Notes: generated by a model from the sequence alone, not told the origin. DNA of 64,000 nt from an uncultured Clostridia bacterium (GCA_934162255.1 CAKPIG010000001.1:128218-192217); one strand, 5' to 3'. Counted from the first letter of the stretch, positions 25,730-35,683 are shown. Numbers and translations: made by a program.

Positions 25730-26596
25730 TTGCTAGAGGTGATTAATACGGAAACATATTATATAAAAAAGATGGATAAGCCCATATCATTTATAAATAA
25801 GATTATAGGGCTTAAAGTAGATAATGACAGAAACATATTATTATATGGTAATTTAGAGAAGAATAGTTATATAAACAAAATATTAAAAAAATTAGAAAAA
25901 AAGGAAATTTACAATATTGTTTTAGAAAAAAATCTGCAAGAGAATGAAAAACTTATATGTGCTTTAAATGCAAACCAGAAAAAGATATTTGATGGAAGAT
26001 GGCTAGAGAAATATATTTCTATAGAAATATTAGATTATATAATAAATAAAATGATAGTAAAAAAAGAAGAAAAAGAGATAGCAATTTTAACAAATGAAAT
26101 TACAGATTTAAGTATAGAAACAATCAAAATTCTTGCAAAACAATATAAAAAGACTACAGTAGTAAGTAATAATATTAATAAATTAAAAAGAATAGAAAGA
26201 GAAATGTATGAAAAAGAAGGAATATTAATTATTCTATCAAATAATTTAAAGAAAAGTTTGCAAAAATCAGAATTAATATTAAATATAGACTTTTGTAGTG
26301 AGGTATTAAACAAATACAAAATATATGAAAAAGCAGTTATATTAAATTTGGAAGGAAGTGTAAAAATAGATAACAAAAGATTTGAAGGAATAAGTATAAA
26401 TAATTATGAAATAAATGTAGAAAGAGAAGAATTGATTTGGAAGAGTGATAAAGATTTATACTATAATAAAGATTTATTAGAGGCTGCACTATATACAAAA
26501 GATACATTTCACAATATTAGAAACAAAATTAAAAAGCAAAAAATATCAGTAAAAGAACTATATGGAGTGAATGGAAAAATCGAAAGATTTTATTAA
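25730..26596 (+). CDS. Unknown protein with Rossmann-like region
   Basis: The frame codes up to 288 residues. The middle (about 115-215) alternates strands and helices like a nucleotide-binding fold (IAILTNEIT, helix, TTVVSNN, helix, GILIILSN, ILNIDF, KAVILNLEG), reminiscent of the dinucleotide domain of shikimate-dehydrogenase-type proteins, but without a clear glycine motif. I do not recognise the family. The start is odd: no ATG stands before codon 15. GAGGTG (25736-25741) is followed six bases later by an in-frame ACG at 25748, where a start codon would be expected; TTG 25730 and GTG 25739 lack a ribosome-binding site. It precedes PBP1A. Confidence 0.65.
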   Translation: MLEVINTETYYIKKMDKPISFINKIIGLKVDNDRNILLYGNLEKNSYINKILKKLEKKEIYNIVLEKNLQENEKLICALNANQKKIFDGRWLEKYISIEILDYIINKMIVKKEEKEIAILTNEITDLSIETIKILAKQYKKTTVVSNNINKLKRIEREMYEKEGILIILSNNLKKSLQKSELILNIDFCSEVLNKYKIYEKAVILNLEGSVKIDNKRFEGISINNYEINVEREELIWKSDKDLYYNKDLLEAALYTKDTFHNIRNKIKKQKISVKELYGVNGKIERFY

Positions 26597-26673
26597 AATG
26601 CTTTTCTTTTTAGCAAAAATATAATATAATAGAAATGTCAAAAATTAATACTTGTGAAAGGAAGTAAAAATTA

Positions 26674-29244
26674 ATGGTAGAAAAAAAGAAAAAAGTTAAA
26701 AAAGTAAATAAACAAACTAAGCCAAATAAAAAAGATACAAAAATGAAATTTAAATATAAACATCCTAAATTAGCAATAGCATTAAAAATAATATTAATTA
26801 TGTTTTTAGTATTATGTGTGGTTGGAACAGGAGTATTAATAGGACTAATATATGGAATATGGGGAGATGATTTAAAAATAAATGTATCAGACCTTATTCT
26901 ATCAGAAAATTCTGTTGTAAAAAATGCTGATGGAGAAATATTAGCAGAATTAACAGGTGACTCAAATAGAAAAATAATTACACTAGAAGAAATGTCTCCA
27001 TATTTACCAAAAGCATATATAGCAATAGAAGATGAAAGATTTGAGAAACATCATGGAATAGATATTAAAAGAACAGGAGCTGCAATACTTTCATTTATAA
27101 CTCATGCAGGAAAATCAACTGCGGGAGGAGGAAGTACAATAACTCAACAGGTTGTAAAAAATATCACGCAAGATAAAGCATCTAGTGGAATAAGTGGTGT
27201 AGTGAGAAAAGCTAAAGAATGGGCAAAAGCTTATCAAATAGAAAAAGAATTGTCAAAAGACCAAATACTAGAATTATATTTGAACTTGATATTTATAGGT
27301 GGAAATAAAGATAATTGTGGTGTAGAAATTGGAGCAGAATATTATTTTAATAAATCTTCAAAAGATTTGAGTATTGCACAATGTGCATTTTTAGCAGGAA
27401 TTAATCATTCTCCTAATAAATATAATCCATATGGAGAAACAGATAATACAGAAGCAATTGCAAAAAGAACAAAAACCGTATTAGGCCAAATGAAAAAACT
27501 TGGATATATAAACCAAGAAGAATATGATGGTGCTGTTGCAGAAGTTGGTGCTGGATTTAAATTTGAAAATGGAGCAAAAGGAAATGTATATTCTTCACAC
27601 ACAGATGCATTATTAACACAATTAATAAAACAAATAGCAGAAGAAAAGGAGATTTCAGAAAAAGCGGCTCAAACATATTTGTACAGTAGTGGGTTAACAA
27701 TATATTCAACACAAGTATCATCAGTACAAAATGTAATGGAAAATGAAGCACTAGATAAAAAATACAACTTAAAATCAAAAACACAAAAAGACGAAGATGG
27801 AAATGCAGTATTAGCACAAGGTGCTGCAGTTGTAATTGATCCAAAAACAGGATATGTAGTTGGAGCAGTAGGACAATTAAGAGAAAAAACAACATCAAGA
27901 GGATTAAACAGAGTAAATTCTTTAAGACAAACAGGTTCATCAATAAAACCATTGGCTGATGTACTTCCAGGACTTGAAGAAGGAACTATCACACCGGCAA
28001 CAATATATGCAGATTTAAAAACAACATTTGGAGCAAATTATGAGCCAGAAAACTATAATGGATTTTCAAGATTGAGAACTATCAGAACAGCATTAACAAC
28101 ATCTCAAAACATTCCATTTATAAAGGTAATGGCAGAAGTAACACCTGCAAAATCAATAGAATACCTAGAAAAATTAGGAGTAACATCATTAGATGAAACA
28201 AAAGATAATAACTTACCATTAGCAATAGGTGGTATGACATATGGAATTAGCCCATTAGAAATGGCAGCAGCATATGCAGCAATTGCAAATGATGGAAATT
28301 ATATTGAACCAACATTCTATTCAAAAGTAGAAGATTCAGATGGGAAGGTTGTATTAGAACCACATCAAAAAACACAAAAAGTGTGTTCAGAAGATACAGC
28401 ATATATAATAAAAAATCTAATGACATCTGTAGTAAAAGGTGCAGATGGATATGCTGGAACAGCAACATATTGTGCAATAAAAGGAATAGATGTTGCAGCT
28501 AAGACTGGTACAACAAACGGAAGTAAAGATAGGTGGTTATGTGGATTTACAAATTATTATGCTTGTGCAGCTTGGTATGGATATGACCAACCAGAAAGAA
28601 TAAGTTATCCAGGTAAAAACCCAGCAGGATTATTATTTAGTGGAATAATGTCAAAAATTCATAAAGGTTTAGAAGCTTCAACATTTACAAGACCAGATAG
28701 TGTTGTTGAAGAAACTGTATGTAGAACAAGTGGAAGATTAGCTACAGATAAATGTACAGACACATATACAGAAATATTCAGGAAAGATCATTTACCAGAA
28801 GAATGTGATGCACATACAAACCAATATACTATATGTACAGAATCAGGAAAATTAGCAAATGAATTCTGCCCTGAATCTGCAAAAGAAAACAGATCAGCAA
28901 ACTATGTAGTAGAAAAGGAAAGATTGGGATTATGGAAAACATATGGAATATCAACAACAAGTGATGCAATACCTACAGAATATTGTACAATTCACACAAA
29001 AGAATCTACTACAGTAGTAGAGACTCCAAATAATAATAACAACAATGCAAGTTCAAATGAAGATAATAAGCCAGATGATTCAAATACAAAACCAGAAACA
29101 CCTGACAATACGACTCCTGATGATAATAAACCAAATAAACCAGATGATTCAGAGTCACCAACAAAACCTGAGAAACCAGAAACACCAGAAACACCAGAAA
29201 CACCATCAGAAGGAGATTCAGAAGAAGAAAAACCACAAACATAA
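26674..29244 (+). CDS. pbp1A: Class A penicillin-binding protein 1A
   Basis: This 856-residue bifunctional peptidoglycan synthase has a basic cytoplasmic N terminus, one membrane span (about residues 35-62), a GT51 transglycosylase domain with AIEDERFEKHHGID and STITQQVVKN, and a transpeptidase domain with the active serine in TGSSIKP (about 421), a TSQN-type second motif (TTSQNIP) and KTGTTNG. A cysteine-rich C-terminal segment (about 690-775) and a disordered P/E/T/N/D-rich tail follow. GGAAG sets the start. It builds wall outside the membrane; not clearly in an operon with its neighbours. Confidence 0.95.
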   Translation: MVEKKKKVKKVNKQTKPNKKDTKMKFKYKHPKLAIALKIILIMFLVLCVVGTGVLIGLIYGIWGDDLKINVSDLILSENSVVKNADGEILAELTGDSNRKIITLEEMSPYLPKAYIAIEDERFEKHHGIDIKRTGAAILSFITHAGKSTAGGGSTITQQVVKNITQDKASSGISGVVRKAKEWAKAYQIEKELSKDQILELYLNLIFIGGNKDNCGVEIGAEYYFNKSSKDLSIAQCAFLAGINHSPNKYNPYGETDNTEAIAKRTKTVLGQMKKLGYINQEEYDGAVAEVGAGFKFENGAKGNVYSSHTDALLTQLIKQIAEEKEISEKAAQTYLYSSGLTIYSTQVSSVQNVMENEALDKKYNLKSKTQKDEDGNAVLAQGAAVVIDPKTGYVVGAVGQLREKTTSRGLNRVNSLRQTGSSIKPLADVLPGLEEGTITPATIYADLKTTFGANYEPENYNGFSRLRTIRTALTTSQNIPFIKVMAEVTPAKSIEYLEKLGVTSLDETKDNNLPLAIGGMTYGISPLEMAAAYAAIANDGNYIEPTFYSKVEDSDGKVVLEPHQKTQKVCSEDTAYIIKNLMTSVVKGADGYAGTATYCAIKGIDVAAKTGTTNGSKDRWLCGFTNYYACAAWYGYDQPERISYPGKNPAGLLFSGIMSKIHKGLEASTFTRPDSVVEETVCRTSGRLATDKCTDTYTEIFRKDHLPEECDAHTNQYTICTESGKLANEFCPESAKENRSANYVVEKERLGLWKTYGISTTSDAIPTEYCTIHTKESTTVVETPNNNNNNASSNEDNKPDDSNTKPETPDNTTPDDNKPNKPDDSESPTKPEKPETPETPETPSEGDSEEEKPQT

Positions 29245-29246
29245 AA

Positions 29247-29270
29247 TACCCCCACATTAAATGTGGGGTA
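29247..29270 (+). other. Hairpin between pbp1A and cysS
   Basis: CCCCACAT (29250-29257) pairs with ATGTGGGG (29261-29268); AT pairs extend it around a bulged C. No T run follows, so it is unlikely to be a strong terminator; it may mark the mRNA 3' end or a processing site. Confidence 0.55.
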
Positions 29271-29292
29271 TAATGCTAAAAAGGAGGCAAAA

Positions 29293-30675
29293 ATGGATAT
29301 ATTTTTTTATAATACTTTAACAAAAAAGAAAGAAAAATTTGTGTCAATTGAAGAAAAAAAGGTAAAGATGTATTCATGTGGACCAACTGTATATAAAGAT
29401 GCCACAATTGGAAATATGAGAACAAATTTATTTCAAGACACTTTAAGAAGAGTTTTGAAATATAATGGATATGAATTAAAACATGCTATGAATATAACAG
29501 ATGTAGGTCACTTAGTATCAGATGGTGATGAAGGAGAAGACAAAATGTTAAAATCAGCAAGAGAAGAGCATAAAACTCCTTTAGAAATAGCAGAACACTA
29601 TACTGAATTATTTTTTAGAGATTTAGAAAGATTAAATATAGAAACTCCAGAAATAATATGTAAGGCAACAGAACATATAAAAGAAATGCTGGAATTGGTA
29701 CAAAAGATCATGGAAAATGGATATGCTTATGAAACATCAACAGCAATATACTTTGATGTAGCAAAATTAGATGAATATGGAATATTATCAGGAGTCAATT
29801 TAAAGGAACAAAAATCAGGTGCAAGAGTAGAAGTTGATCCTGAAAAGAAAAATCCATATGATTTTGCGTTATGGATAAAAGCTCCAGAGAATCACTTAAT
29901 GAAATGGGATAGTCCATGGGGACCAAGCTATCCAGGATGGCATATAGAATGTTCTGCAATGAGTAAAAAATACTTAGGAGAAGAATTTGATATACATACA
30001 GGCGGAATTGATTTAATCCCAACACATCATGAAAATGAAATAGCACAAAGCAAAGGGGCATGTGGGAAAATTCCAGCAAGATATTGGATGCATGGAGAAT
30101 ATTTATTAATAAATGGTGGAAAAATGTCAAAAAGCCTCGGAAATGTATACTTATTGCATGACATTATAGATAGAGGATATGATCCATTAGTATACAGATT
30201 ATTTAATTTTTCATGTCATTATAGAGGAAAATTAAATTTTACATGGGAAGGAATAGAATCTGCATCAGTATCACTTATAAGATTAAGAGAAGGATATCAA
30301 AAACATTTTGAAGGAAATGCAAATGTTTCAGATGAAAAAATAAATGATATGGAAAATAGATTTCATCAGGCAATAAATGATGACTTAAATATGCCTCTAG
30401 CTATGAGTGTTGTATGGGAAGCTATTAAATATCCAGAAAAATCTAAAAAAATAGCGGAATTATTAAGAAAATTTGATACAGTACTAGGAATAAAAATAGA
30501 TTATAAAAAAGAAGAAGAAAATATTCCAGAAGAAATACAAAAACTTATAGAAGAAAGAAAACAAGCAAGAGAATTGAAAGACTGGGCAAAATCTGATGAA
30601 ATTAGAGATATAATAAATGAAAAAGGATATGAAATTAAAGATACTAAAAATGGAACAGAAATAATAAAAAAATAA
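29293..30675 (+). CDS. cysS: Cysteinyl-tRNA synthetase
   Basis: This 460-residue class I synthetase charges tRNA-Cys. The zinc and ATP region CGPTVYKDATIGNMR carries the HIGH-equivalent, WHIECSAMS and HHENEIAQS hold zinc ligands, and KMSKSLGN is the KMSKS loop; the C-terminal ERKQAREL segment is typical. I start at ATG 29293 after AAGGAGG; an upstream in-frame ATG at 29263 lies within the hairpin. argS follows after 15 bases. Confidence 0.97.
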   Translation: MDIFFYNTLTKKKEKFVSIEEKKVKMYSCGPTVYKDATIGNMRTNLFQDTLRRVLKYNGYELKHAMNITDVGHLVSDGDEGEDKMLKSAREEHKTPLEIAEHYTELFFRDLERLNIETPEIICKATEHIKEMLELVQKIMENGYAYETSTAIYFDVAKLDEYGILSGVNLKEQKSGARVEVDPEKKNPYDFALWIKAPENHLMKWDSPWGPSYPGWHIECSAMSKKYLGEEFDIHTGGIDLIPTHHENEIAQSKGACGKIPARYWMHGEYLLINGGKMSKSLGNVYLLHDIIDRGYDPLVYRLFNFSCHYRGKLNFTWEGIESASVSLIRLREGYQKHFEGNANVSDEKINDMENRFHQAINDDLNMPLAMSVVWEAIKYPEKSKKIAELLRKFDTVLGIKIDYKKEEENIPEEIQKLIEERKQARELKDWAKSDEIRDIINEKGYEIKDTKNGTEIIKK

Positions 30676-30690
30676 TGAAGGGAGAAGATA

Positions 30691-32397
30691 ATGGTCAACT
30701 TTAAAATAGAAATAGCAAAGTCAATATCTAAGATAACAAATATTCAAACTGAAGAATTAGAATCATATATAGAAGTACCAAAAGATATTAATAATGGTGA
30801 TTATTCATTTCCATGTTTTAAGCTTGCAAAGAGCTTGAAAAAGGCGCCTCAAATGATTGCTGAAGATATAAAAAATCAAATAAACATAGATGATAAATTT
30901 GTAACAGATATTAATGTAATAAATGGATATTTGAATTTTTTTATCAATAAAAGTACATTAACAGAAGATGTATTAAATGAAATACATTCAAGCGAAGAGA
31001 AAAAACTAACGGTTGGAAATGGAAAAAATATTGTAATAGATTATTCAGCTCCTAATATAGCTAAACCATTTCATATAGGACATTTACGCTCAACTGTAAT
31101 AGGAGGAGCGTTATATAAGATATATAAATATCTAGGATATAATGTTACAGGAATAAATCATTTAGGAGATTATGGCACTCAATTTGGTAAATTAATTGAA
31201 GGATATAAATTATGGGGAAACGAATATGATATTGAAGCAAACCCAATTGATGAACTAACAAAAATTTATATCAGAATAAATGAGGCATGTAAAAATGATG
31301 AAAAAATTCTAGAACAATGTAGAAATAATTTTAAACTATTAGAAGATGGAGACAAATACTGCTTAGAAATCTGGAAAAAATTTAGAGATTTAAGTTTAAA
31401 GGAATTCCAAAAAGTATATGAGCTATTAGGAAGTCAATTTGATTCTTGGAATGGTGAATCATTTTATTCAGATAAAATGCCAGAAGTAATAGAAATTTTA
31501 GAAAAAACAGGAAAATTAGTTGAATCACAAGGTGCTAAAATAGTTGACTTAGAAGAACAAGGAATTAATACACCTTGTATAATAGAAAAAACAAATGGTT
31601 CTACTACATATGCAACAAGAGATTTAGCTGCTATTCTTTATAGAGCAAGAACATATGATTTTGATAAAGCACTATATGTTACATCATATGAACAAGTACT
31701 TCATTTTAAACAAGTTTTTGAAGTTGCAAAATTATTAGGTTTAGATGAAAAATATACAAATGGATTAAAACATGTTCCTTTTGGAATGGTATTATTATCA
31801 ACAGGAAAAATGTCAACAAGAGAAGGAACAAGCATAAAATTAGAAGATTTGTTAAACGAAGCTATAAGTAGAGCAAACAAAATTATAGAAGAAAAGAATC
31901 CAGAACTAGAAAATAAAAATGAAGTTGCTAAAAAAGTTGGTATTGGAGCAGTAATATTTAATGATTTATTTAATAGTAGGGTGAAAGATGAAATTTTTGA
32001 TTGGGATACAATACTTAATTTCCAGGGAGAAACAGGCCCATATATACAATATACATATGTTAGAACTAAAAGTGTTCTTGAAAAGGCTGGAAATATGCCA
32101 AATGTAGAAAATATTGACGTGAAATTATTAAATGATGAATCATCAATAAAAATATTAAAATTAATATATAATTTTGAAGATACATTAATTCAAGTAACAG
32201 AGAAAGAAGAACCATCAATACTTTCAAGATATTTAATAGAATTAGCAAAAGCATATAGTAATTTCTATAATGAAAATAAAATTATATTAGAAGATGAACA
32301 ATTGCAAAATGCAAGGGTATTTTTAACATATGCAACAGGGAAAGTTCTTAAAAAAGGAGCAGAACTATTAGGAATAGAGATGCCTGATAAAATGTAA
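30691..32397 (+). CDS. argS: Arginyl-tRNA synthetase
   Basis: This 568-residue class I synthetase has the N-terminal Add-1 domain, the HIGH motif in KPFHIGHLRST, a KMS loop variant GKMSTREG, and a C-terminal DALR anticodon-binding domain ending near GIEMPDKM. Length is normal. It starts after GGGAGA, 15 bases after cysS, and ends at a bidirectional terminator shared with deoD. Confidence 0.97.
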   Translation: MVNFKIEIAKSISKITNIQTEELESYIEVPKDINNGDYSFPCFKLAKSLKKAPQMIAEDIKNQINIDDKFVTDINVINGYLNFFINKSTLTEDVLNEIHSSEEKKLTVGNGKNIVIDYSAPNIAKPFHIGHLRSTVIGGALYKIYKYLGYNVTGINHLGDYGTQFGKLIEGYKLWGNEYDIEANPIDELTKIYIRINEACKNDEKILEQCRNNFKLLEDGDKYCLEIWKKFRDLSLKEFQKVYELLGSQFDSWNGESFYSDKMPEVIEILEKTGKLVESQGAKIVDLEEQGINTPCIIEKTNGSTTYATRDLAAILYRARTYDFDKALYVTSYEQVLHFKQVFEVAKLLGLDEKYTNGLKHVPFGMVLLSTGKMSTREGTSIKLEDLLNEAISRANKIIEEKNPELENKNEVAKKVGIGAVIFNDLFNSRVKDEIFDWDTILNFQGETGPYIQYTYVRTKSVLEKAGNMPNVENIDVKLLNDESSIKILKLIYNFEDTLIQVTEKEEPSILSRYLIELAKAYSNFYNENKIILEDEQLQNARVFLTYATGKVLKKGAELLGIEMPDKM

Positions 32398-32401
32398 GAA
32401 G

Positions 32402-32437
32402 AAAAGCATTACCTTAAAATAATAAGGTAATGCTTTT
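32402..32437. terminator. Bidirectional terminator between argS and deoD
   Basis: AAAAGCATTACCTTA pairs with TAAGGTAATGCTTTT in a near-perfect symmetrical stem with A residues before and T residues after, so it serves both converging genes. Confidence 0.9.
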
Positions 32438-32441
32438 AGTG

Positions 32442-33164
32442 CTATAAATTTAATGAACTCTCTAAAGCAAGTGTAATCATATTATTAAGACCACTTTGTC
32501 TTTGCTCTGGAGTTGCAATTTCTTTAATAAATTTAGAATCAACAACACTCATTAAGCAACTAGCATTTTTGGTAAATAACTTTGCAACATAAAATAATGC
32601 AAAAGCCTCCATTTCAGCACTAATTGGATTAAAACCATCAGGAACTCTAGACAAAAATTGGTTTACATCAGTCATATATACATCAAAACAATCAGTACAA
32701 ACAGTATTCCCAACAGTTAAGCTAATATCTAAATTATTTGCTGTAGTTTTTATTACACTATTTAATTTATCAGAACTATCAACAATATGACAGTCATCAT
32801 TATTTAGTGTTAAGGCAAAATTACCTTCAGAAAAAGTACTTTTTGCAAGAATGATATCAAATAATTTTAAATCAGGCTTATAAGAACCACAAGAACCTAT
32901 ACGAATAATATTTTGAACATCATAGAATTTGTAAAGTTCATAAGAATAGATTCCCATACTAGGCATCCCCATACCAGATGCCATGATAGTTACTTTATGT
33001 TCTTTATATTTACCAGTAAAAGCATACATACCTCTAACAGAATTAACCAATCTAACATCTGTAAGAAAATTATCAGCAATGTATTTTGCACGAAGAGGAT
33101 CTCCGGGCATAATAACAGTTTTTGCAATATCTCCAATATTTGCTTCATTATGTGGTGTAGACAT
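32442..33164 (-). CDS. deoD: Purine nucleoside phosphorylase, DeoD type
   Basis: This 240-residue enzyme splits purine nucleosides with phosphate to free base and ribose-1-phosphate. The hexameric DeoD class is shown by the STPHNEAN opening, the phosphate-loop segment MPGDPLRAKYIA, RIGSCG, MASGMGMPSMGIYSYEL, and EMEAFALFYVA; SVVDSKF holds the position of the general-acid region (usually SD near here). It is the only clear minus-strand gene and has AAGGAGG before its ATG. Confidence 0.97.
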   Translation of the reverse strand: MSTPHNEANIGDIAKTVIMPGDPLRAKYIADNFLTDVRLVNSVRGMYAFTGKYKEHKVTIMASGMGMPSMGIYSYELYKFYDVQNIIRIGSCGSYKPDLKLFDIILAKSTFSEGNFALTLNNDDCHIVDSSDKLNSVIKTTANNLDISLTVGNTVCTDCFDVYMTDVNQFLSRVPDGFNPISAEMEAFALFYVAKLFTKNASCLMSVVDSKFIKEIATPEQRQSGLNNMITLALESSLNL

Positions 33165-33193
33165 AAAAATACCTCCTTATATAATATAGCTCA

Positions 33194-33222
33194 ATTATAT
33201 CAATAAAAATAAAAAAAAACAA
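33194..33222 (-). promoter_or_regulatory. Promoter for deoD
   Basis: On the minus strand TTGTTT (33217-33222) and TATAAT (33194-33199) are 17 bases apart, upstream of the AAGGAGG site. Confidence 0.6.
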
Positions 33223-33298
33223 TATTAACATAGAATTCACGTAATGTTCATAATTAAATTATAAAATAAAACCATAAAATCGAAAGGAAAAAAGATAT

Positions 33299-33955
33299 AT
33301 GAGAGAAAATGATTTAATAATAGTTGAAAATTTTTTAGAAGGGAAAAATGAAAAAGTAAATGTTGATGAAGAACTATTTTCAAAGATGATGTTTCTTTAT
33401 AAGTCGGCATTAAGAGAGATTGAAACACAGATGAATATAGTAAAAGATGAATTTAAAGTAATGTACAATTATGACCTAATTGATCATATAGAAACAAGAA
33501 TAAAAGAACCCAAAAGTATTATAAAGAAAATGGAAAAGAAGAAATATGAAAAAACATATATGAATTTAATAGAAAACATAAATGATGTTGCAGGAATTAG
33601 AATTGTATGTAATCTTAAAGATGATATATTCTTTGTAAAGGATTTAGTAAAGCAAATACCAGGAATACAAATAATAAAAGAAAAAGATTATATAACAAAC
33701 CCAAAAAAGAGTGGATATTCAAGCTATCATATAATTCTTGAAGTTCCTGTAAAACTCACTTCAAAAACAGTATTTGTAAAATGTGAAATGCAGATAATGA
33801 CACTTGCAATGAATTTCTGGGCTAACTTTGAGCATAAGTTAAAATATAAAACAGATAAAAATATAAATAAAAAAGCATCAAAAGAATTGGTATCGTGTGC
33901 AAAAATGATAACAAGATTTGATGATAAAATGGCAAGAAATGGAAATATAGGCTAG
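33299..33955 (+). CDS. Small alarmone synthetase, RelQ type
   Basis: This 218-residue protein is a RelA/SpoT synthetase domain alone, with no hydrolase. Motifs are IETRIKEPKSIIKKM, INDVAGIRIVCNL, KSGYSSYHIILEVPV and the catalytic EMQIMTLAMNFWANFEHKLKYK (glutamate E). It makes (p)ppGpp from GTP or GDP and ATP in the cytoplasm. The gene is divergent from deoD and has its own GAAAGG site. Fits YjbM/RelQ rather than RelP by the INDVAGIR and length, but that distinction is not certain. Confidence 0.92.
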   Translation: MRENDLIIVENFLEGKNEKVNVDEELFSKMMFLYKSALREIETQMNIVKDEFKVMYNYDLIDHIETRIKEPKSIIKKMEKKKYEKTYMNLIENINDVAGIRIVCNLKDDIFFVKDLVKQIPGIQIIKEKDYITNPKKSGYSSYHIILEVPVKLTSKTVFVKCEMQIMTLAMNFWANFEHKLKYKTDKNINKKASKELVSCAKMITRFDDKMARNGNIG

Positions 33956-33983
33956 TTTTTCAAGCACTTTTTATCAAAAACTC

Positions 33984-34012
33984 TTGACAGTTTACAATAA
34001 TAATTATAAAAT
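33984..34012 (+). promoter_or_regulatory. Promoter for rny
   Basis: TTGACA (33984-33989) and TAAAAT (34007-34012) are 17 bases apart, leaving a leader of about 85 bases before rny. Confidence 0.75.
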
Positions 34013-34103
34013 ATATATGGTTGAAAAAATATATATAAAATATAAGTAAAAAAGATATATTTATTCGAACATTGAAAATTAAATAAGAAAGAGGTGTATG
34101 ATT

Positions 34104-35645
34104 ATGGAACCATTAATCATAGTAGCCGCTGTCTTAATCTCATTGGCAATAGGTATCTTTGCAGGAATGACAATAAGAAAAAAAGTTGCAGAATCTAAAA
34201 TAGAAAGTGCAGAGCAAGAATCAAAAAGATTAGTAGAACTAGCAAAAATAGAAGCAGAAAATTTAAAAAAGGAAGAAATAATTAGAGCCAAAGAAGAAAT
34301 AATGAATGCTAGAGCAGAATTAGATCAAGAGATTAAAGAAAGAAGAGGCGAAGTACAAAAACAAGAAACAAGAATAATCCAAAAAGAAGAAAACTTAGAA
34401 AGAAGATCAGAAAACTTTGAAAAAAAGGAAAGAGAGCTTGAAAGGGAAGAACAACAATTAAAAAATCAAGAACAGGAAATAGAAAATATTCGTTTACAAC
34501 AAATGGAAGAACTTCAAGCAATTGCAAAACTAAGTAGAGAAGAAGCAAAAAATCAATTATTACAAACTGTTGAAGAAGAAATTTCAACAGAAAAGGCAGC
34601 TTTAATAAGAGAATTAGAGCAAAAAGCAAAAGAAGATGCTGGAAAAAATGCAAGAGAAATAATAAGTTATGCAATACAAAAATGTGCAGCAGACCACTCT
34701 GCAGAAACAACAGTATCAATAGTTCCGCTTCCATCAGATGACATAAAAGGAAGAATCATAGGAAGAGAAGGAAGAAATATAAAAGCATTAGAGACATTAA
34801 CTGGAATTGATTTGATAATTGATGATACACCTGAAGCAGTTATACTATCAGGTTTTGACCCACTAAGAAGAGAAGTAGCAAGAATTGCTCTAGAAAAATT
34901 AATTGATGATGGAAGAATTCATCCAGCAAAAATAGAAGAAATGGTAGAAAAAGCTAAAGAAGAGCTTGCAGAAACAATTAAAGAAGAAGGAGAAAGAGCA
35001 GTACTTGAATCTGGAGTAATAGGATTAAACCCAGAATTGATAAAACTATTAGGAAAACTAAAATATAGAACAAGTTATGGCCAAAATGTATTAAATCATT
35101 CAATAGAAGTTTCGAATTTAGCAAGAATAATGGCAGAAGAACTTGGATTAGATGCAAAACTTGCAAGAAGAGCAGGACTATTACATGATATAGGAAAAGC
35201 TCTTGACCATGACATGGAAGGAACACATGTTGAAATAGGAGTAGACATCTTAAAGAAATTTAAAGAAAACCATTTAGTAATAAATGCAGTTGAAGCACAT
35301 CATGGAGATGTAGAGCCAGAAACATTAGAAGCTGTATTAGTACAAGCTGCAGATGCAATATCAGCATCAAGACCTGGAGCAAGAAGAGAAACATTAGAAG
35401 CATACATAAAAAGACTAGAAAGTTTAGAAACAATTGCAGATTCATTTGAAGGTGTCGAAAAATCATTTGCAATTCAAGCAGGAAGAGAAGTTAGAATAAT
35501 AGTAAAACCTGATAAGATTTCAGATGATCAAATGACATTACTAGCAAGAGATGTGGCAAAAAGAATAGAAGAAGAAATGGATTATCCAGGACAAATAAAA
35601 GTAAATATAATAAGAGAAACAAGAGTATCAGATTATGCAAAATAA
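34104..35645 (+). CDS. rny: Ribonuclease Y
   Basis: About 513 residues: an N-terminal membrane anchor, a long coiled coil (about residues 30-200), a KH RNA-binding domain with GRIIGREGRNIKALETLTG, and an HD phosphohydrolase domain with GLLHDIGKALDHDMEGTHVE. RNase Y starts mRNA decay from the membrane in Firmicutes. Length is normal. The second of two in-frame ATGs is 8 bases from AAGAGGTG. It is followed by a terminator. Confidence 0.97.
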   Translation: MEPLIIVAAVLISLAIGIFAGMTIRKKVAESKIESAEQESKRLVELAKIEAENLKKEEIIRAKEEIMNARAELDQEIKERRGEVQKQETRIIQKEENLERRSENFEKKERELEREEQQLKNQEQEIENIRLQQMEELQAIAKLSREEAKNQLLQTVEEEISTEKAALIRELEQKAKEDAGKNAREIISYAIQKCAADHSAETTVSIVPLPSDDIKGRIIGREGRNIKALETLTGIDLIIDDTPEAVILSGFDPLRREVARIALEKLIDDGRIHPAKIEEMVEKAKEELAETIKEEGERAVLESGVIGLNPELIKLLGKLKYRTSYGQNVLNHSIEVSNLARIMAEELGLDAKLARRAGLLHDIGKALDHDMEGTHVEIGVDILKKFKENHLVINAVEAHHGDVEPETLEAVLVQAADAISASRPGARRETLEAYIKRLESLETIADSFEGVEKSFAIQAGREVRIIVKPDKISDDQMTLLARDVAKRIEEEMDYPGQIKVNIIRETRVSDYAK

Positions 35646-35649
35646 TAGG

Positions 35650-35673
35650 CGAGCAGAAATGCTCGTTTTTTTA
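35650..35673 (+). terminator. Rho-independent terminator after rny
   Basis: CGAGCA (35650-35655) and TGCTCG (35660-35665) enclose GAAA and are followed by seven T residues. Confidence 0.92.
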
Positions 35674-35683
35674 TTGTCAGGGA

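Noticed and set aside
29155..29205. Short direct repeats (ACA CCA GAA) that resemble a small repeat array
   Set aside because: They encode the ETP tail of PBP1A in frame and have no spacer structure, so this is not CRISPR.
29009..29260. Long minus-strand and alternate-phase frames opposite the end of pbp1A
   Set aside because: They arise from the repetitive ACA/CCA-rich tail codons of pbp1A and have low-complexity translations without ribosome-binding sites.
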